Of a DNA stretch of 49,496 nt, positions 40,469 through 48,264 are shown in pieces. Where the stretch lies: IMG/VR virus record IMGVR_UViG_3300031576_000070, positions 1 through 49,496 of that record. One strand, given 5' to 3'. The first letter of the stretch is position 1, and each line of letters starts with the position of its first letter. The notes below the pieces were generated by a model. It saw only the letters and a program-made list of their open reading frames with translations, did not search any database and was not told the origin of the DNA. The stretch is from a virus. A program made the translations under genes and the position numbers.

Positions 40469-40647
40469 TTGAGGCAGCGTGGCGCACGTATCGCGCGAAC
40501 ACCGACTGTGGCGATCAAGAACGCTTCGGGTGCTGGTCGAGTCGGTACCTCGACTTCCAGGCCGGTTTCATTCGCGGGCGGATCACCGGCCTGGAACATT
40601 CGATAGCGTCGATGCGAGAGACGCTGACCGGTTACCATTATGCTTGA
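40423..40647 (+). CDS. Hypothetical protein, 74 aa
   Basis: MDSTKHKTADEIDEMIEAAW continues with RYLDFQAGFIRGRITGLEHS. A soluble helical protein with the same AW...F.aGfi.G element as its upstream neighbour. It is coupled to the exonuclease gene (ATG at 40640 lies inside its end). Probably an accessory of the recombination operon. No family is recognised. Confidence 0.55.
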   Translation: MDSTKHKTADEIDEMIEAAWRTYRANTDCGDQERFGCWSSRYLDFQAGFIRGRITGLEHSIASMRETLTGYHYA

Positions 40648-41602
40648 TCCGCGACGGCGAAACCACTTGACGGCCAGCGCATTGCCGAAGATTATGAAAG
40701 ACGGCTCTGGGCGCTACATTTCCGAGTTTGGCGACGAACAGGCGGTCTACAATTGGTACATTTTTGGCGTGCAGCAAGAAGCCGGTCCCGAGGCGGCGTT
40801 AGGGCACATGATGGAGCCTGGACTAACCGAGCACGCTATACGGCACTGGGGTCTTGAGACCGGCGTCCACGGCAAGAGCGAGCAGGTATTCCAAATATCG
40901 CGGCGCGAGCCGATTATGGCCTGCACCCACGACATACTGCCCGTGGGGCTGTGGAACGGCCTGCGCGTCAACGTCGAACTCAAGACAGTGTGGAGCGAGC
41001 AAAGGGCCGAACAGCTTGGGCACGAGGCGGACGAAATCTTCGACGACTGGAAGGTTCAAACCGCGGGCCAGCAATACGTCGGAGAACTGGACGCGACGTT
41101 ACTCTTGGTAGCGGTGATCCCTAAGAGGGAAATGCGATACTACGTGCTGCAAACGGATTCGAGCCTTTGCGACCAACTCGTATCCCTGGGTATAGCATGG
41201 TGGAATCGGCACATTGTCCCGCGAGTTTCGCCGGACGGGTGTACGCTGCCCCCGTTGTCATACCTCAAGTCGTTGCGGCGCGATGAAGGCAGCGTGATAG
41301 AACTGCCGGACTACGTCCAGGAAGCGTGGCTGGAAATGAAGGACGTGGCCGCGGAGCGGCTTGCGGCGACGAAACAGTGTCAGGAGCGCGAGGACGAACT
41401 GAAACGGGTCATCCTTGGCGCAATGGGCGATGCGTCCGCCGGATCGATGCCCAACGGCAACGTGCTTCGGTGGGCAATGCAGAATTCGTCGCCGAGCGGG
41501 GTCAGAGGCGGGGGTTACGAGGGTCTTCGCCGGGACGGGCTGTTCGAGCAGTACTTCGAGCAGGGACAACACGGCGTTTTGCGGGAGAAACGATCACGAT
41601 GA
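40640..41602 (+). CDS. YqaJ-family (lambda Exo-like) recombination exonuclease
   Basis: The 320-aa protein begins RNHLTASALPKIMKDG, the usual YqaJ opening, then GHMMEPGLTEHAI (E59), THDILPVGLW (D98) and NVELKT (E113, K115), the metal site and lysine of the PD-(D/E)XK fold. QTAGQQYVGEL follows, as in lambda Exo. It would chew 5' ends of double-stranded DNA to give 3' single strands for the RecT annealase encoded next (ATGA overlap). Together they form a two-gene SynExo-type recombinase used for end joining, repair and mosaic exchange. Confidence 0.85.
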   Translation: MLDPRRRNHLTASALPKIMKDGSGRYISEFGDEQAVYNWYIFGVQQEAGPEAALGHMMEPGLTEHAIRHWGLETGVHGKSEQVFQISRREPIMACTHDILPVGLWNGLRVNVELKTVWSEQRAEQLGHEADEIFDDWKVQTAGQQYVGELDATLLLVAVIPKREMRYYVLQTDSSLCDQLVSLGIAWWNRHIVPRVSPDGCTLPPLSYLKSLRRDEGSVIELPDYVQEAWLEMKDVAAERLAATKQCQEREDELKRVILGAMGDASAGSMPNGNVLRWAMQNSSPSGVRGGGYEGLRRDGLFEQYFEQGQHGVLREKRSR

Positions 41603-42504
41603 CGACAACGATGCAGAAGAGTGCGCAGCCAACGACGGCAGTAGTGCGCAGCGCTCGGGTCGAAAAGCTGGGTGAGCTTGACGCTTTTTTTGAATCGCGG
41701 AAGAACGACCTCGCAAAGGCGCTGGGGACAATGCTCAGCCCCGAGCGTGTTCTGCGGATGTGGATGACGATGCTCGCGCGCCCACCGGCCCGGACTGGCT
41801 CTGCCAGTCTGTGGGAGTGTACGAAGGTTTCGCTGTTCGACAGTTTGATGGGTTGCGCGCAGTTGGGTCTGGAGCCTGACCCGACGATGGCCATCGCGTA
41901 CTTTGTGCCATTTCGCAACAGCAAAGCCGGTACGATCGAGTGCAAATTGATGGTCGGGTACCGCGGCCTGATGCAGATCGCGGAGCGTGACGGCGACGTG
42001 ATGTTTTACCCGCCGAAAACGATCTACTCGAAAGATGAGTGGCTTCCTCCGGCGGAGACGCCGGACAATCCGGCACCCACTGTTTTGCACCGACCGTATC
42101 AAGGGGAGGATCGTGATGTTCCGATCGCCTACTTGTCGCACGCGGTTCGTCAATTTTGCGGGCATTTGATGCATACGTATTGGTCGATGACGACGACGCA
42201 GATCAACAAGGTTCGCGCCCGCTCGAAAGCCGCAAACGATGGACCTTGGGTAACGGACTATGAGGCGATGGCGTGGAAAACGGTGATTCGCGGACACACG
42301 AAGTTCGTGAAGCAGACTGCGTTGATGTCGCAGGCGATACGGCACGACGAGGACTTCATCGACGTGGACGCTCTGCCGTCGCGGCCCGAGCAGCGCGTGG
42401 CCCTGACGGAGCGTTTGAAGCCCATTGTCGAACCCCAGCAGTTACCAGACGACGCGGCGGCAGACGGCCCGGTGTCAGATGGAGAAATGGTCGAAACGGC
42501 ATGA
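41599..42504 (+). CDS. recT: RecT-family single-strand annealing protein
   Basis: The 301-aa protein starts coupled to the exonuclease stop. Typical RecT features: LSPERVLRMWMTMLAR near the N-terminus, then SLFDSLMGCAQLGLEPD, IAYFVPFRN, CKLMVGYRGLMQIAERDG, and the C-terminal WVTDYEAMAWKTVIRGHTKFV. It coats single-stranded DNA and anneals complementary strands. The C-terminus after about residue 260 is acidic and variable, as usual. The pair can explain the short exact repeats scattered in this genome. Confidence 0.9.
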   Translation: MTTTMQKSAQPTTAVVRSARVEKLGELDAFFESRKNDLAKALGTMLSPERVLRMWMTMLARPPARTGSASLWECTKVSLFDSLMGCAQLGLEPDPTMAIAYFVPFRNSKAGTIECKLMVGYRGLMQIAERDGDVMFYPPKTIYSKDEWLPPAETPDNPAPTVLHRPYQGEDRDVPIAYLSHAVRQFCGHLMHTYWSMTTTQINKVRARSKAANDGPWVTDYEAMAWKTVIRGHTKFVKQTALMSQAIRHDEDFIDVDALPSRPEQRVALTERLKPIVEPQQLPDDAAADGPVSDGEMVETA

Positions 42505-42863
42505 AACAAGTTTTTCCACGAACGGCGAAACAGGCGCAGGTCGCTCTGTTTTTTTTGCGGGTTGGTCCGCGGCCACATGGCCGATCATTGGTTTCCCTGC
42601 TGATCTGCGGTTCCCTGACGATCGGCGACATCGTCGCGGGTATGGACGGCATAAAGACGTGGACGGTCCGGCGGACGCTCCGCGACATGCTGGAGATAGG
42701 CTTGCTCCTCCACGATTACGACGTGAGCCGCTACGGGTCGAGGTCGCTCTGGTCGGTGAAACAAACGGCGCGAGCGCTCGCGCGATGGCGTGTGGTACTG
42801 GAACGGGCGAGGTTGCGGTTGGAAGGAACAAAGAAAGGAACAAATGGAAAGGCGAAAAAATGA
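42501..42863 (+). CDS. Winged-helix-like DNA-binding protein, 120 aa
   Basis: After a basic start (KQVFPRTAKQAQVALFFLRV) the segment SLLICGSLTIGDIVAGMDGI, then KTWTVRRTLRDMLEIGLLLHDY, DVSRYGSRSLWSV looks like a winged helix (HTH plus beta wing). The basic tail contains ARALARWRVVLERARLRLEG. The DNA of this tail (42766-42808) recurs at 43941-43983. It may regulate the recombination operon. No certain family. Confidence 0.55.
   Translation: MKQVFPRTAKQAQVALFFLRVGPRPHGRSLVSLLICGSLTIGDIVAGMDGIKTWTVRRTLRDMLEIGLLLHDYDVSRYGSRSLWSVKQTARALARWRVVLERARLRLEGTKKGTNGKAKK
42766..42808. repeat. 43-bp exact direct repeat, copy 1
   Basis: Identical to 43941-43983. It encodes the TARALARWRVVLERA segment of the winged-helix-like protein. 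The similarity continues weakly upstream for about 25 bases. Confidence 0.9.
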
Positions 42864-43678
42864 TGGGCGTTGAAACGATGTGGAATTTTGTTCGCAAGGT
42901 TGCGGTCCAACTGGCGGGGGAGAGCACTCTGCCGATCGGGAATGACGGTCGGCGGCAGCTAATCCGTGAGCCGGATGGGAGCTACGTCCAAATGGACCTA
43001 CCGGCCCCGAGAAGGCATTTTGAGGCTTCGTCGATTGCCGGGTTCGCCGAACTCGTGATGGCGAATCGCGGGCGATTCGAGAAAGATTATTCTAAGGATG
43101 AATGCGTTTTGGTTGACCTGCATGGCGTGACGGCGTTGCACGACGCCTACAATCGAGTCACCGTGCTTTGGCGGCCGCCCACAACCAAGGCGTTCGATAG
43201 GTTGTTGACGTGCGGGCCAAACATCACCCATCGTGATTTGATGAGAACATTTGCCGTTGAATGGCGCGGACATGTTGGCGTGGAGGTCGTCGAAGCGTTT
43301 TCGCGGTTCCATGTCATTACGGTAGACACGAAAGAGTCGGAGCAGCGGGAGACGAGATCGACCCTGGGTCGGACGATTGCCAGTGAGTTGGCCAGTGAGT
43401 TGAGTGGCGTTGGTGGGACGGGGGTGGGTCCGCCGCCTAACGGATTCGCGGTTGTGGCGGCGATGCTCGCCATGCCGAATTCGCCGCCGTTTAGTATCCG
43501 AGTCAATTCGTGGTTCGATTTTCTGAAACAGGAATTCGTCTTGCGTCCGGACGACGCGGATATGCTCCGCGCGGCCAACGGCGCGACAGAGTGGTTGGCC
43601 GCCGACGTTCGCACGGCGCTTATCGCGCTCGCCGGGTCCGACTCCATGATTCCCGTGGTAATGGGAAAGGTGTGCTGA
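42860..43678 (+). CDS. Hypothetical protein in recombination operon (DUF2303/YfdQ-like?)
   Basis: The 272-aa protein has N-terminal PIGNDGRRQLIREPDGSYVQ, then FAELVMANRGRF, CVLVDLHGVTALHDAYNRVT, a middle with AFSRFHVITVDTKE and a C-terminal half FSIRVNSWFDFLKQEFVLRPDD. The pattern of an N-terminal name-like pad, a TALHDA element and a coiled middle resembles phage YfdQ (DUF2303) proteins, also located near recombination genes. This is a weak match by eye. Coding is well supported by codon choice and coupling on both sides. Confidence 0.6.
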   Translation: MMGVETMWNFVRKVAVQLAGESTLPIGNDGRRQLIREPDGSYVQMDLPAPRRHFEASSIAGFAELVMANRGRFEKDYSKDECVLVDLHGVTALHDAYNRVTVLWRPPTTKAFDRLLTCGPNITHRDLMRTFAVEWRGHVGVEVVEAFSRFHVITVDTKESEQRETRSTLGRTIASELASELSGVGGTGVGPPPNGFAVVAAMLAMPNSPPFSIRVNSWFDFLKQEFVLRPDDADMLRAANGATEWLAADVRTALIALAGSDSMIPVVMGKVC

Positions 43679-43914
43679 TGGGCCGGAGTGCGCGAACGAA
43701 GATTCCGCGCGAGGGTCCGATGCGCGTCGAGTGGCCGGACAAACGTCCCGCGAAAGGCCCATACGGCGGGTTCGTGCCGCCGGACATGGACCCGCACGAG
43801 CGGATACGGCAGTTGCGGGCGATGATCGGGGAAACCAAGGAACCGGGCAGAAATCGCATCCTCGAAATACAAATCGCGGCGATCGTCGCCGCGGGGAACA
43901 AAGGGAAGGCGTGA
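43678..43914 (+). CDS. Small basic protein, 78 aa
   Basis: ATG 43678 overlaps the previous stop. The N-terminal half is basic and Pro-rich (ARTKIPREGPMRVEWPDKRP), the second half is a helix (HERIRQLRAMIGETKEPGRN). No family is recognised; possibly nucleic-acid binding from charge. Confidence 0.5.
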   Translation: MGRSARTKIPREGPMRVEWPDKRPAKGPYGGFVPPDMDPHERIRQLRAMIGETKEPGRNRILEIQIAAIVAAGNKGKA

Positions 43915-43915
43915 C

Positions 43916-44002
43916 AGGTCGCCCTGGCGGGTGAGCCAATCGGCGCGAGCGCTCGCGCGATGGCGTGTGGTACTGGAACGGGCTATGGCCCTCGGTGAAT
44001 GA
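43916..44002 (+). pseudogene. Duplicated gene-end fragment of the winged-helix-like gene
   Basis: In one frame this reads RSPWRVSQSARALARWRVVL then ERAMALGE and stop, parallel to RSLWSVKQTARALARWRVVL in the gene at 42501-42863. It includes the 43-bp exact repeat (43941-43983). No start is present. It is a remnant left by duplication or recombination. Confidence 0.7.
43941..43983. repeat. 43-bp exact direct repeat, copy 2
   Basis: Identical to 42766-42808; see there. It lies in the fragment between the 78-aa gene and the next ORF. Confidence 0.9.
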
Positions 44003-44213
44003 CGTGGCGAAAGTAGAACTAGAGCTAGAGCTAGAGCTTGTATGGCATCGACGATTCATCGCGCTGCTAATCAGCGGGGAAATCCGGTGGGAATGGTTGC
44101 CGAGCAAGACGTGCGGGGAAGTTTGCTTCAATGGATTTAGGCACATTAGGCACATCGGGCCTGACGGATGTCCGACAGATATATTGGGTCCATGGATGCA
44201 GGGGACGGTATGA
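43995..44213 (+). CDS. Possible 72-aa protein with ELELEL tract
   Basis: GTG 43995 opens NDVAKVELELELELVWHRRF, then IALLISGEIRWEWLPSK. The ELELEL tract comes from a threefold CTAGAG hexamer repeat near 44020-44037. The stop overlaps the start of the lipoprotein (ATGA at 44210), which supports coding. An earlier GTG (43965) would start inside the repeat. Confidence 0.4.
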   Translation: MNDVAKVELELELELVWHRRFIALLISGEIRWEWLPSKTCGEVCFNGFRHIRHIGPDGCPTDILGPWMQGTV

Positions 44214-44716
44214 AACTGATCTTTTCGATTTTCATTGTGTTGGTTCACGGCTGCTTGACCGGGTGCGTCGTAAGGCCCATGACCGCCAAAGATTTGGGTG
44301 GCATTCCCGAAAAGCCGCCCGGATTGCAGATCAACGTAGACTGCAAGAGCGACGGTACCGCCAAATGGTCATTGCAAACCGACGCAGACTTCAAGGGCAC
44401 CGGCACGGTCGATGTAGGCCCGGAAATCGGGCGGTATAAAGTTGAATTTACCCGGCTCGATTCGAAAGCGTCCGACGTGATTGAGGCTCAGGGCGTGCGG
44501 GCCGCCGCCCTGGCTGAACTGCGGGCGATCGAGGCGGAGCGGATGGTCCAGCAACAGAAACTCATCAACGACCAATTGGCGAACGTGATGGCCAGCATTA
44601 CCGGGATGCTGTCGAACGTACTGACGGCGATTGCTCCGTTGCTGGTTCCCGAGCCGCCCGCGCCGCCCAGTCCGCCGATCGAGGTTCCGCCGATCTCGAT
44701 TGGTGGTGCGCCATAA
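44210..44716 (+). CDS. Lipoprotein, 168 aa
   Basis: ATG 44210 (GGGGACGG upstream) gives MKLIFSIFIVLVHGCLTGC, a signal peptide with lipobox LTGC. The mature part has a beta segment (GLQINVDCKSDGTAKWSLQTD, TGTVDVGPEIGRYKVEF), a helix (LAELRAIEAERMVQQQKLINDQLANVM) and a Pro-rich tail (PEPPAPPSPPIEVPP). It is expressed in the early block, so it is likelier to act in envelope modification or superinfection exclusion than in lysis. Function unproven. Confidence 0.65.
   Translation: MKLIFSIFIVLVHGCLTGCVVRPMTAKDLGGIPEKPPGLQINVDCKSDGTAKWSLQTDADFKGTGTVDVGPEIGRYKVEFTRLDSKASDVIEAQGVRAAALAELRAIEAERMVQQQKLINDQLANVMASITGMLSNVLTAIAPLLVPEPPAPPSPPIEVPPISIGGAP
44254..44286. repeat. 33-bp exact repeat, copy 2
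   Basis: Identical to 6119-6151. Here it encodes the lipobox and first residues of the mature lipoprotein and is probably the donor copy. Confidence 0.85.
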
Positions 44717-44733
44717 AGCTCGCGGAGTTTGGC

Positions 44734-44922
44734 ATGAATCTGATAGCGGCGAGAATATCAAAATTTATGACCGTCGAGCTTGACGGTGAGTGGCTAAATA
44801 TCATTGATTCCCGCGACGGATACGAAATTTTTATCAGACCGGGCGAATGGGCGCTCTTGGTTGAATTCGCCGAGGCCAACGGCTTCGGAAAGGAGACAAA
44901 TGATGGGATTGGTGAAACTTGA
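44734..44922 (+). CDS. Small hypothetical protein, 62 aa
   Basis: ATG 44734 after GCGGAGTTTGGC. MNLIAARISKFMTVELDGEW is followed by LNIIDSRDGYEIFIRPGEWALLV, a compact beta protein. The stop lies inside the next gene. No family is recognised. Confidence 0.55.
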   Translation: MNLIAARISKFMTVELDGEWLNIIDSRDGYEIFIRPGEWALLVEFAEANGFGKETNDGIGET

Positions 44923-45121
44923 TTCTCGCGGACTCGGGCAAGCGGAGTCCGGGCGGCGTTGGGAGATTGCGATTGAGCCGGTGGAGCAATCGCGTGAGCA
45001 GTCCGTGAATGCGGAGCCGGACGAAACGTCCTGGTATGGTGGCGACGACGGCTGGGGCGTCAAGGCGCTGTATCTACTGTCCGTCGTGTGCATCATGCTA
45101 GTGTTGTATGTGTGGGGGTAA
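44900..45121 (+). CDS. Small C-tail-anchored membrane protein, 73 aa
   Basis: AGGAG at 44891 precedes ATG 44900 (or 44903). A soluble acidic N-terminal part (EIAIEPVEQSREQSVNAEPD) is followed by one hydrophobic segment at the very end (ALYLLSVVCIMLVLYVWG), so the protein is anchored by its C-terminus. Function unknown. Confidence 0.6.
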   Translation: MMGLVKLDSRGLGQAESGRRWEIAIEPVEQSREQSVNAEPDETSWYGGDDGWGVKALYLLSVVCIMLVLYVWG

Positions 45122-45123
45122 AT

Positions 45124-45324
45124 ATGGCTAGAACGAAACGAAGCTTTAATTACGCCGCCGTAGCGGCTCAGGCCAACGCCGCCCTGGGAGAAATCATGAA
45201 CAGTGGAGGATCGTTGGATGTCAGACGGATAGCGCTGGAATCTGTCGTCGGTTACGCGACCAACCTGATTGCAGCGTTGAACAAAGAACAGGCGTACCTT
45301 GGGCGCCAGAAAGATGAGGATTAG
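45124..45324 (+). CDS. Small helical protein, 66 aa
   Basis: MARTKRSFNYAAVAAQANAA is followed by LGEIMNSGG and SLDVRRIALESVVGYATNLIAALNKEQ. Basic N-terminus and two helices; possibly nucleic-acid binding. Starts 2 bases after the previous stop. No family is recognised. Confidence 0.55.
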   Translation: MARTKRSFNYAAVAAQANAALGEIMNSGGSLDVRRIALESVVGYATNLIAALNKEQAYLGRQKDED

Positions 45325-45402
45325 ATGATTGGTTTTTTGATTTGGTTGTGCGATTGGTTTCACGGTCTGATCCCGCTCATTTCGATCGGGACGGAAGGTT
45401 GA
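45325..45402 (+). CDS. 25-aa hydrophobic peptide
   Basis: ATG 45325 follows the previous stop without a gap (GATGAGGATTAG upstream serves as ribosome site). The peptide MIGFLIWLCDWFHGLIPLIS plus five residues is a single hydrophobic, Trp-rich segment. It could be a membrane peptide. Confidence 0.4.
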   Translation: MIGFLIWLCDWFHGLIPLISIGTEG

Positions 45403-45406
45403 CGGG

Positions 45407-45604
45407 GTGAAACGATCGACGGTGGCTTCGTCGGCGTGGTGCACGCAGGTGCTTAATAGACACGCAGGAAACGGCCGTAGACAGCGGGATCAGAGTGCAT
45501 TCCGTGATCCGCGCCGCGAGAAATCGCCTCGCCGGAAACGGCGACTTGTGCCAAAACGTCTAAGCCGGTCGCGCCGGCACGAAGCCATTTATCGAGAGGG
45601 ATGA
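45407..45604 (+). CDS. Arg-rich small protein, 65 aa
   Basis: GTG start after GGAAGGTTGACGG. The sequence is strongly basic (RRQRDQSAFRDPRREKSPRRKRRLVPKRLSRSRRHEA). It could bind RNA or DNA, or the frame could be a by-product of composition. No opposing gene explains it better. Confidence 0.4.
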   Translation: MKRSTVASSAWCTQVLNRHAGNGRRQRDQSAFRDPRREKSPRRKRRLVPKRLSRSRRHEAIYREG

Positions 45605-45605
45605 T

Positions 45606-45869
45606 ATGAAAAAGGCCGGACCACCGGATATTCTCACGACGAGGAATCCACCTCGAAATCGAAACATCAGTTCGCAAGAGGCAATCGGCGAATTGGCACG
45701 CTCGATAGATCATCAGCATTTGTGCGCGCTACGTCCAATCGGACACCGTACGATCGGCTATCAGCTTGAACCACTGTACGACCCGTTCCGATCCGATAGC
45801 TTCCCTGCGGGCCTCCGAATCGCCTGCCTGCGTTGCGGGCGGTACGTCGATTATCGAAGGGAAGAATAA
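45606..45869 (+). CDS. Small protein with CxxC, 87 aa
   Basis: ATG 45606 after GAGAGGGATGAT. N-terminal helix with basic residues (DILTTRNPPRNRN), then SSQEAIGELARSIDHQHLC and a C-terminal knuckle ACLRCGRYVDY. A single CxxC may pair with His/Cys upstream (HQHLC). No family is recognised. Confidence 0.5.
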   Translation: MKKAGPPDILTTRNPPRNRNISSQEAIGELARSIDHQHLCALRPIGHRTIGYQLEPLYDPFRSDSFPAGLRIACLRCGRYVDYRREE

Positions 45870-45874
45870 TCAAA

Positions 45875-46672
45875 ATGAACCGAGGCTTTGAACGTGCTGC
45901 CTTCGTCTTGACTTCCATCGGCATCTGGTGCCTTATAGGATCACGCACGCCTGGCCGCGGGCCTGTCTCGGACTCTGAAGTCCTATCAGTCAACCCTAGA
46001 GGGCCTGTCGTCCAGGCACCATTGCCGGATGCCGTGCCCGATGGCTACATGCTCTGTCACGCGCACAAGTCCGGCAGGTGGCGGGCCTATGCCCTGCACT
46101 GCCCGCCGCGGTCCGGCGAGCACTATTTGTTCCTTGATGCGAACGGGAAAGTGGTTCCCAACCGGAACGCGACTACCCCCCCCTTTGCTCTGTCGCTTCC
46201 GGTTGGGGCCACGGCCGTCGAGCCGCGCAGCCGCCGGACCGTTGTCGGTCCGCCGTCCGAGTTGGTTCTGTACGGATGCGCAAATCGACCCGGACCGGGC
46301 GGTATGCCTGTCCAAAACGCCTACGGAACGCGACTTGGATTCGTGCTCAATCCGGCGAATTGCCAAGCGCCATTCGTCCTGGAAGACCCCGAGAAACGTT
46401 CGGCGCCGCATTCGCGCGAGTTCCTGGAACGGTTCGCTATGCACATTCATGATTGGTGGGGTGGGGCACCAGTGTACGGCGACGTAGCTCCATTTGGCGG
46501 GAACGGCATCGTCGATTCCGACGACATCGTCGCGGTGACAGAGGCCCTGCTCCACGGAGCGGACCGACCGGCAATCGACCTCCACCCGTGCGGCGGCGGG
46601 AACGGCGTGCTGGACTCGGACGACTTGCTGGCCGTGCTCGGAGCGTTTCGGGACGGGGGAGGATGCCCGTGA
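45875..46672 (+). CDS. Secreted protein with C-terminal dockerin-like repeats
   Basis: From ATG 45875 the 265-aa protein has an N-terminal hydrophobic signal ([18 protein letters not shown]), a beta-rich middle with four Cys ([40 protein letters not shown]), and two Asp-rich loops about 40 residues apart: [19 protein letters not shown] and [19 protein letters not shown], ending GGGCP. The paired NGxxDSDDxxAV loops are type-I dockerin-like calcium repeats; this ending form is common in planctomycete secreted proteins. In a phage it looks host-derived and may act in the envelope or outside the cell. Confidence 0.75.
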   Translation: MNRGFERAAFVLTSIGIWCLIGSRTPGRGPVSDSEVLSVNPRGPVVQAPLPDAVPDGYMLCHAHKSGRWRAYALHCPPRSGEHYLFLDANGKVVPNRNATTPPFALSLPVGATAVEPRSRRTVVGPPSELVLYGCANRPGPGGMPVQNAYGTRLGFVLNPANCQAPFVLEDPEKRSAPHSREFLERFAMHIHDWWGGAPVYGDVAPFGGNGIVDSDDIVAVTEALLHGADRPAIDLHPCGGGNGVLDSDDLLAVLGAFRDGGGCP

Positions 46673-46890
46673 CTAGGGAACTGCGGAGCAACTGTCTGCC
46701 ATGCCCGGTGTGCCGCTCGATAGATGGATGGGATGTTTTAGACTCTCGCGTGCGACGCGGCTGCCATGACGGGAAGGTGTCGATTAGACGGCGCAGGAGA
46801 TGCAAAGCCTGCGCTCAAAGATTCACGACCTACGAATCTATCGTCCAGGAACCACTTTCGACGATCAGCGAAGGGGTATTCGGTTGGTAA
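46663..46890 (+). CDS. NrdR-type zinc ribbon protein without ATP cone, 75 aa
   Basis: The protein reads [20 protein letters not shown] and [21 protein letters not shown], nearly the whole zinc ribbon of the ribonucleotide-reductase repressor NrdR (CPxC ... DSR ... IRRRRxCxxCxxRFTTYE). NrdR has about 150 aa; the ATP-cone that senses nucleotides is absent. A truncated ribbon could bind NrdR boxes and alter host nucleotide-reductase expression (inference). The start overlaps the dockerin-like gene's end. Confidence 0.8.
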   Translation: MPVTRELRSNCLPCPVCRSIDGWDVLDSRVRRGCHDGKVSIRRRRRCKACAQRFTTYESIVQEPLSTISEGVFGW

Positions 46891-46894
46891 ACGT

Positions 46895-47164
46895 ATGCTG
46901 AACCAGACGGAAGAACGTGCGCAATACTGGGAGTGGGAAGCAAACAGAATGCGCAAGGCCATTGAACGCTGGGTGCACAGATACGGCAATGAACGTTGCC
47001 ACGAAGAGGACTCGCGTCTCGCCAGGGCCATAGACACCAAGCTATTTGATCGCCAGCGTACCAAAGATTTTAAGATGTCTGCGTCCGAATTTCGCAAACA
47101 ATGCCATCGGTATATTGCTCGTGAGTGCCGGGCGGGCCGGTTGATCGACGATCGGAAAAAATGA
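46895..47164 (+). CDS. Basic helical protein, 89 aa
   Basis: MLNQTEERAQYWEWEANRMR continues with KAIERWVHRYGNERC, and later SEFRKQCHRYIARECRAGRL. Rich in Arg, Glu and Trp, all helical. Coupled to the Gp37/Gp68 gene by ATGA at 47161. No family is recognised. Confidence 0.55.
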   Translation: MLNQTEERAQYWEWEANRMRKAIERWVHRYGNERCHEEDSRLARAIDTKLFDRQRTKDFKMSASEFRKQCHRYIARECRAGRLIDDRKK

Positions 47165-48258
47165 GCACCAACAGCAAAATCGAATGGACCAACGTGACCT
47201 GGAATCCCGTGGTCGGCTGCACGCGGGTTTCGGCTGGGTGCGATAACTGCTACGCGGTCCGCGTGTCGCATCGCTTGGAGTCGATGGATCAGAAAGCTTA
47301 CGCCGGCCTCACCCGCGTGAACGGGAAGGGTCAGCGACATTTCAACGGCACGGTGCGGACGCTGCCCGAGCGGCTAAACGAGCCGCTGACGTGGCGGAAA
47401 CCGCGGATGATTTTCGTCAACTCGATGAGCGACTTGTTTCACGAGTCGGTGCCTTTTGAGTTCATCGGCGACGTGTACTTTACGATGTCGCGTTGCCAAC
47501 AACACACGTTTCAAGTTTTGACCAAGCGTCCAGAGAGGCGAAGAGAGTTCTTTGCCTGGTATAAAACTGCCGGACTACCCACGGGATTGTGGGATAACGT
47601 ATGGGAGGGCATTTCTGCCGAGGATCAACAGACGCTGGACAAACGGCTGCCGCACTTGCTGGCTACGCGGGCGGCGGTGCGGTTCCTGTCGCTGGAGCCG
47701 TTGCTGGGACCGATTGATCTGACCCGCTGCGACCACCGAGCCGGGGAATTCATCGACGTGCTGCATGGTCAGCGCACCAACCACGGCGATGCGACCTACG
47801 AAGATTGCCCCACGATCGACTGGGTCATCGTCGGCGGCGAGAGCGGACCGAAGGCCCGCCCCATGAATCCCGAGTGGGCGCGTTCGATCCGTGACCAGTG
47901 CGTTGCCGCTAGTGTGCCCTTCTTTTTCAAACAGTGGGGAGAGTGGGCGCCAACGGACAGTGACGATTCGCGATTCGACGGCAAGGATTGCGTGCAAGTC
48001 GCGGAAGAGGACGGGGAAGTCGGGCCCCTCAATGTTCGATACGGCCCCGTCGTGCGGTCCAAAGATGGTTCGACGAAAAACGCTTCCCCGATGTCTCGGA
48101 TGGGGAAAAAGGCTGCGGGCCGCCTTTTGGACGGTCGGACGTGGGACGAAATGCCGCAACGCGCTGGGAAGAAACAGCAAACAGAGAACGGTGCCGCTTT
48201 AATTTACACTCCTTTTTACGCTTCTTTTATGGGATTCGATGAGATTGATGCGGAGTAG
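47161..48258 (+). CDS. Phage Gp37/Gp68 family protein
   Basis: The 365-aa protein opens with the family signature KIEWTNVTWNPVVGCTRVSA, then GCDNCYAV: Cys20, Cys27 and Cys30 form a CX6CX2C cluster reminiscent of radical-SAM iron-sulfur sites. Later motifs are NSMSDLFHESVP, FQVLTKRPER, FLSLEPLLGPI, WVIVGGESGPKARPM and FFFKQWGEW, all typical of PF07505 proteins of phages and bacteria. The fold suggests a TIM-barrel radical enzyme. Its reaction is unknown; modification of nucleobases is a hypothesis. Confidence 0.9.
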   Translation: MSTNSKIEWTNVTWNPVVGCTRVSAGCDNCYAVRVSHRLESMDQKAYAGLTRVNGKGQRHFNGTVRTLPERLNEPLTWRKPRMIFVNSMSDLFHESVPFEFIGDVYFTMSRCQQHTFQVLTKRPERRREFFAWYKTAGLPTGLWDNVWEGISAEDQQTLDKRLPHLLATRAAVRFLSLEPLLGPIDLTRCDHRAGEFIDVLHGQRTNHGDATYEDCPTIDWVIVGGESGPKARPMNPEWARSIRDQCVAASVPFFFKQWGEWAPTDSDDSRFDGKDCVQVAEEDGEVGPLNVRYGPVVRSKDGSTKNASPMSRMGKKAAGRLLDGRTWDEMPQRAGKKQQTENGAALIYTPFYASFMGFDEIDAE

Positions 48259-48264
48259 ATCGCA

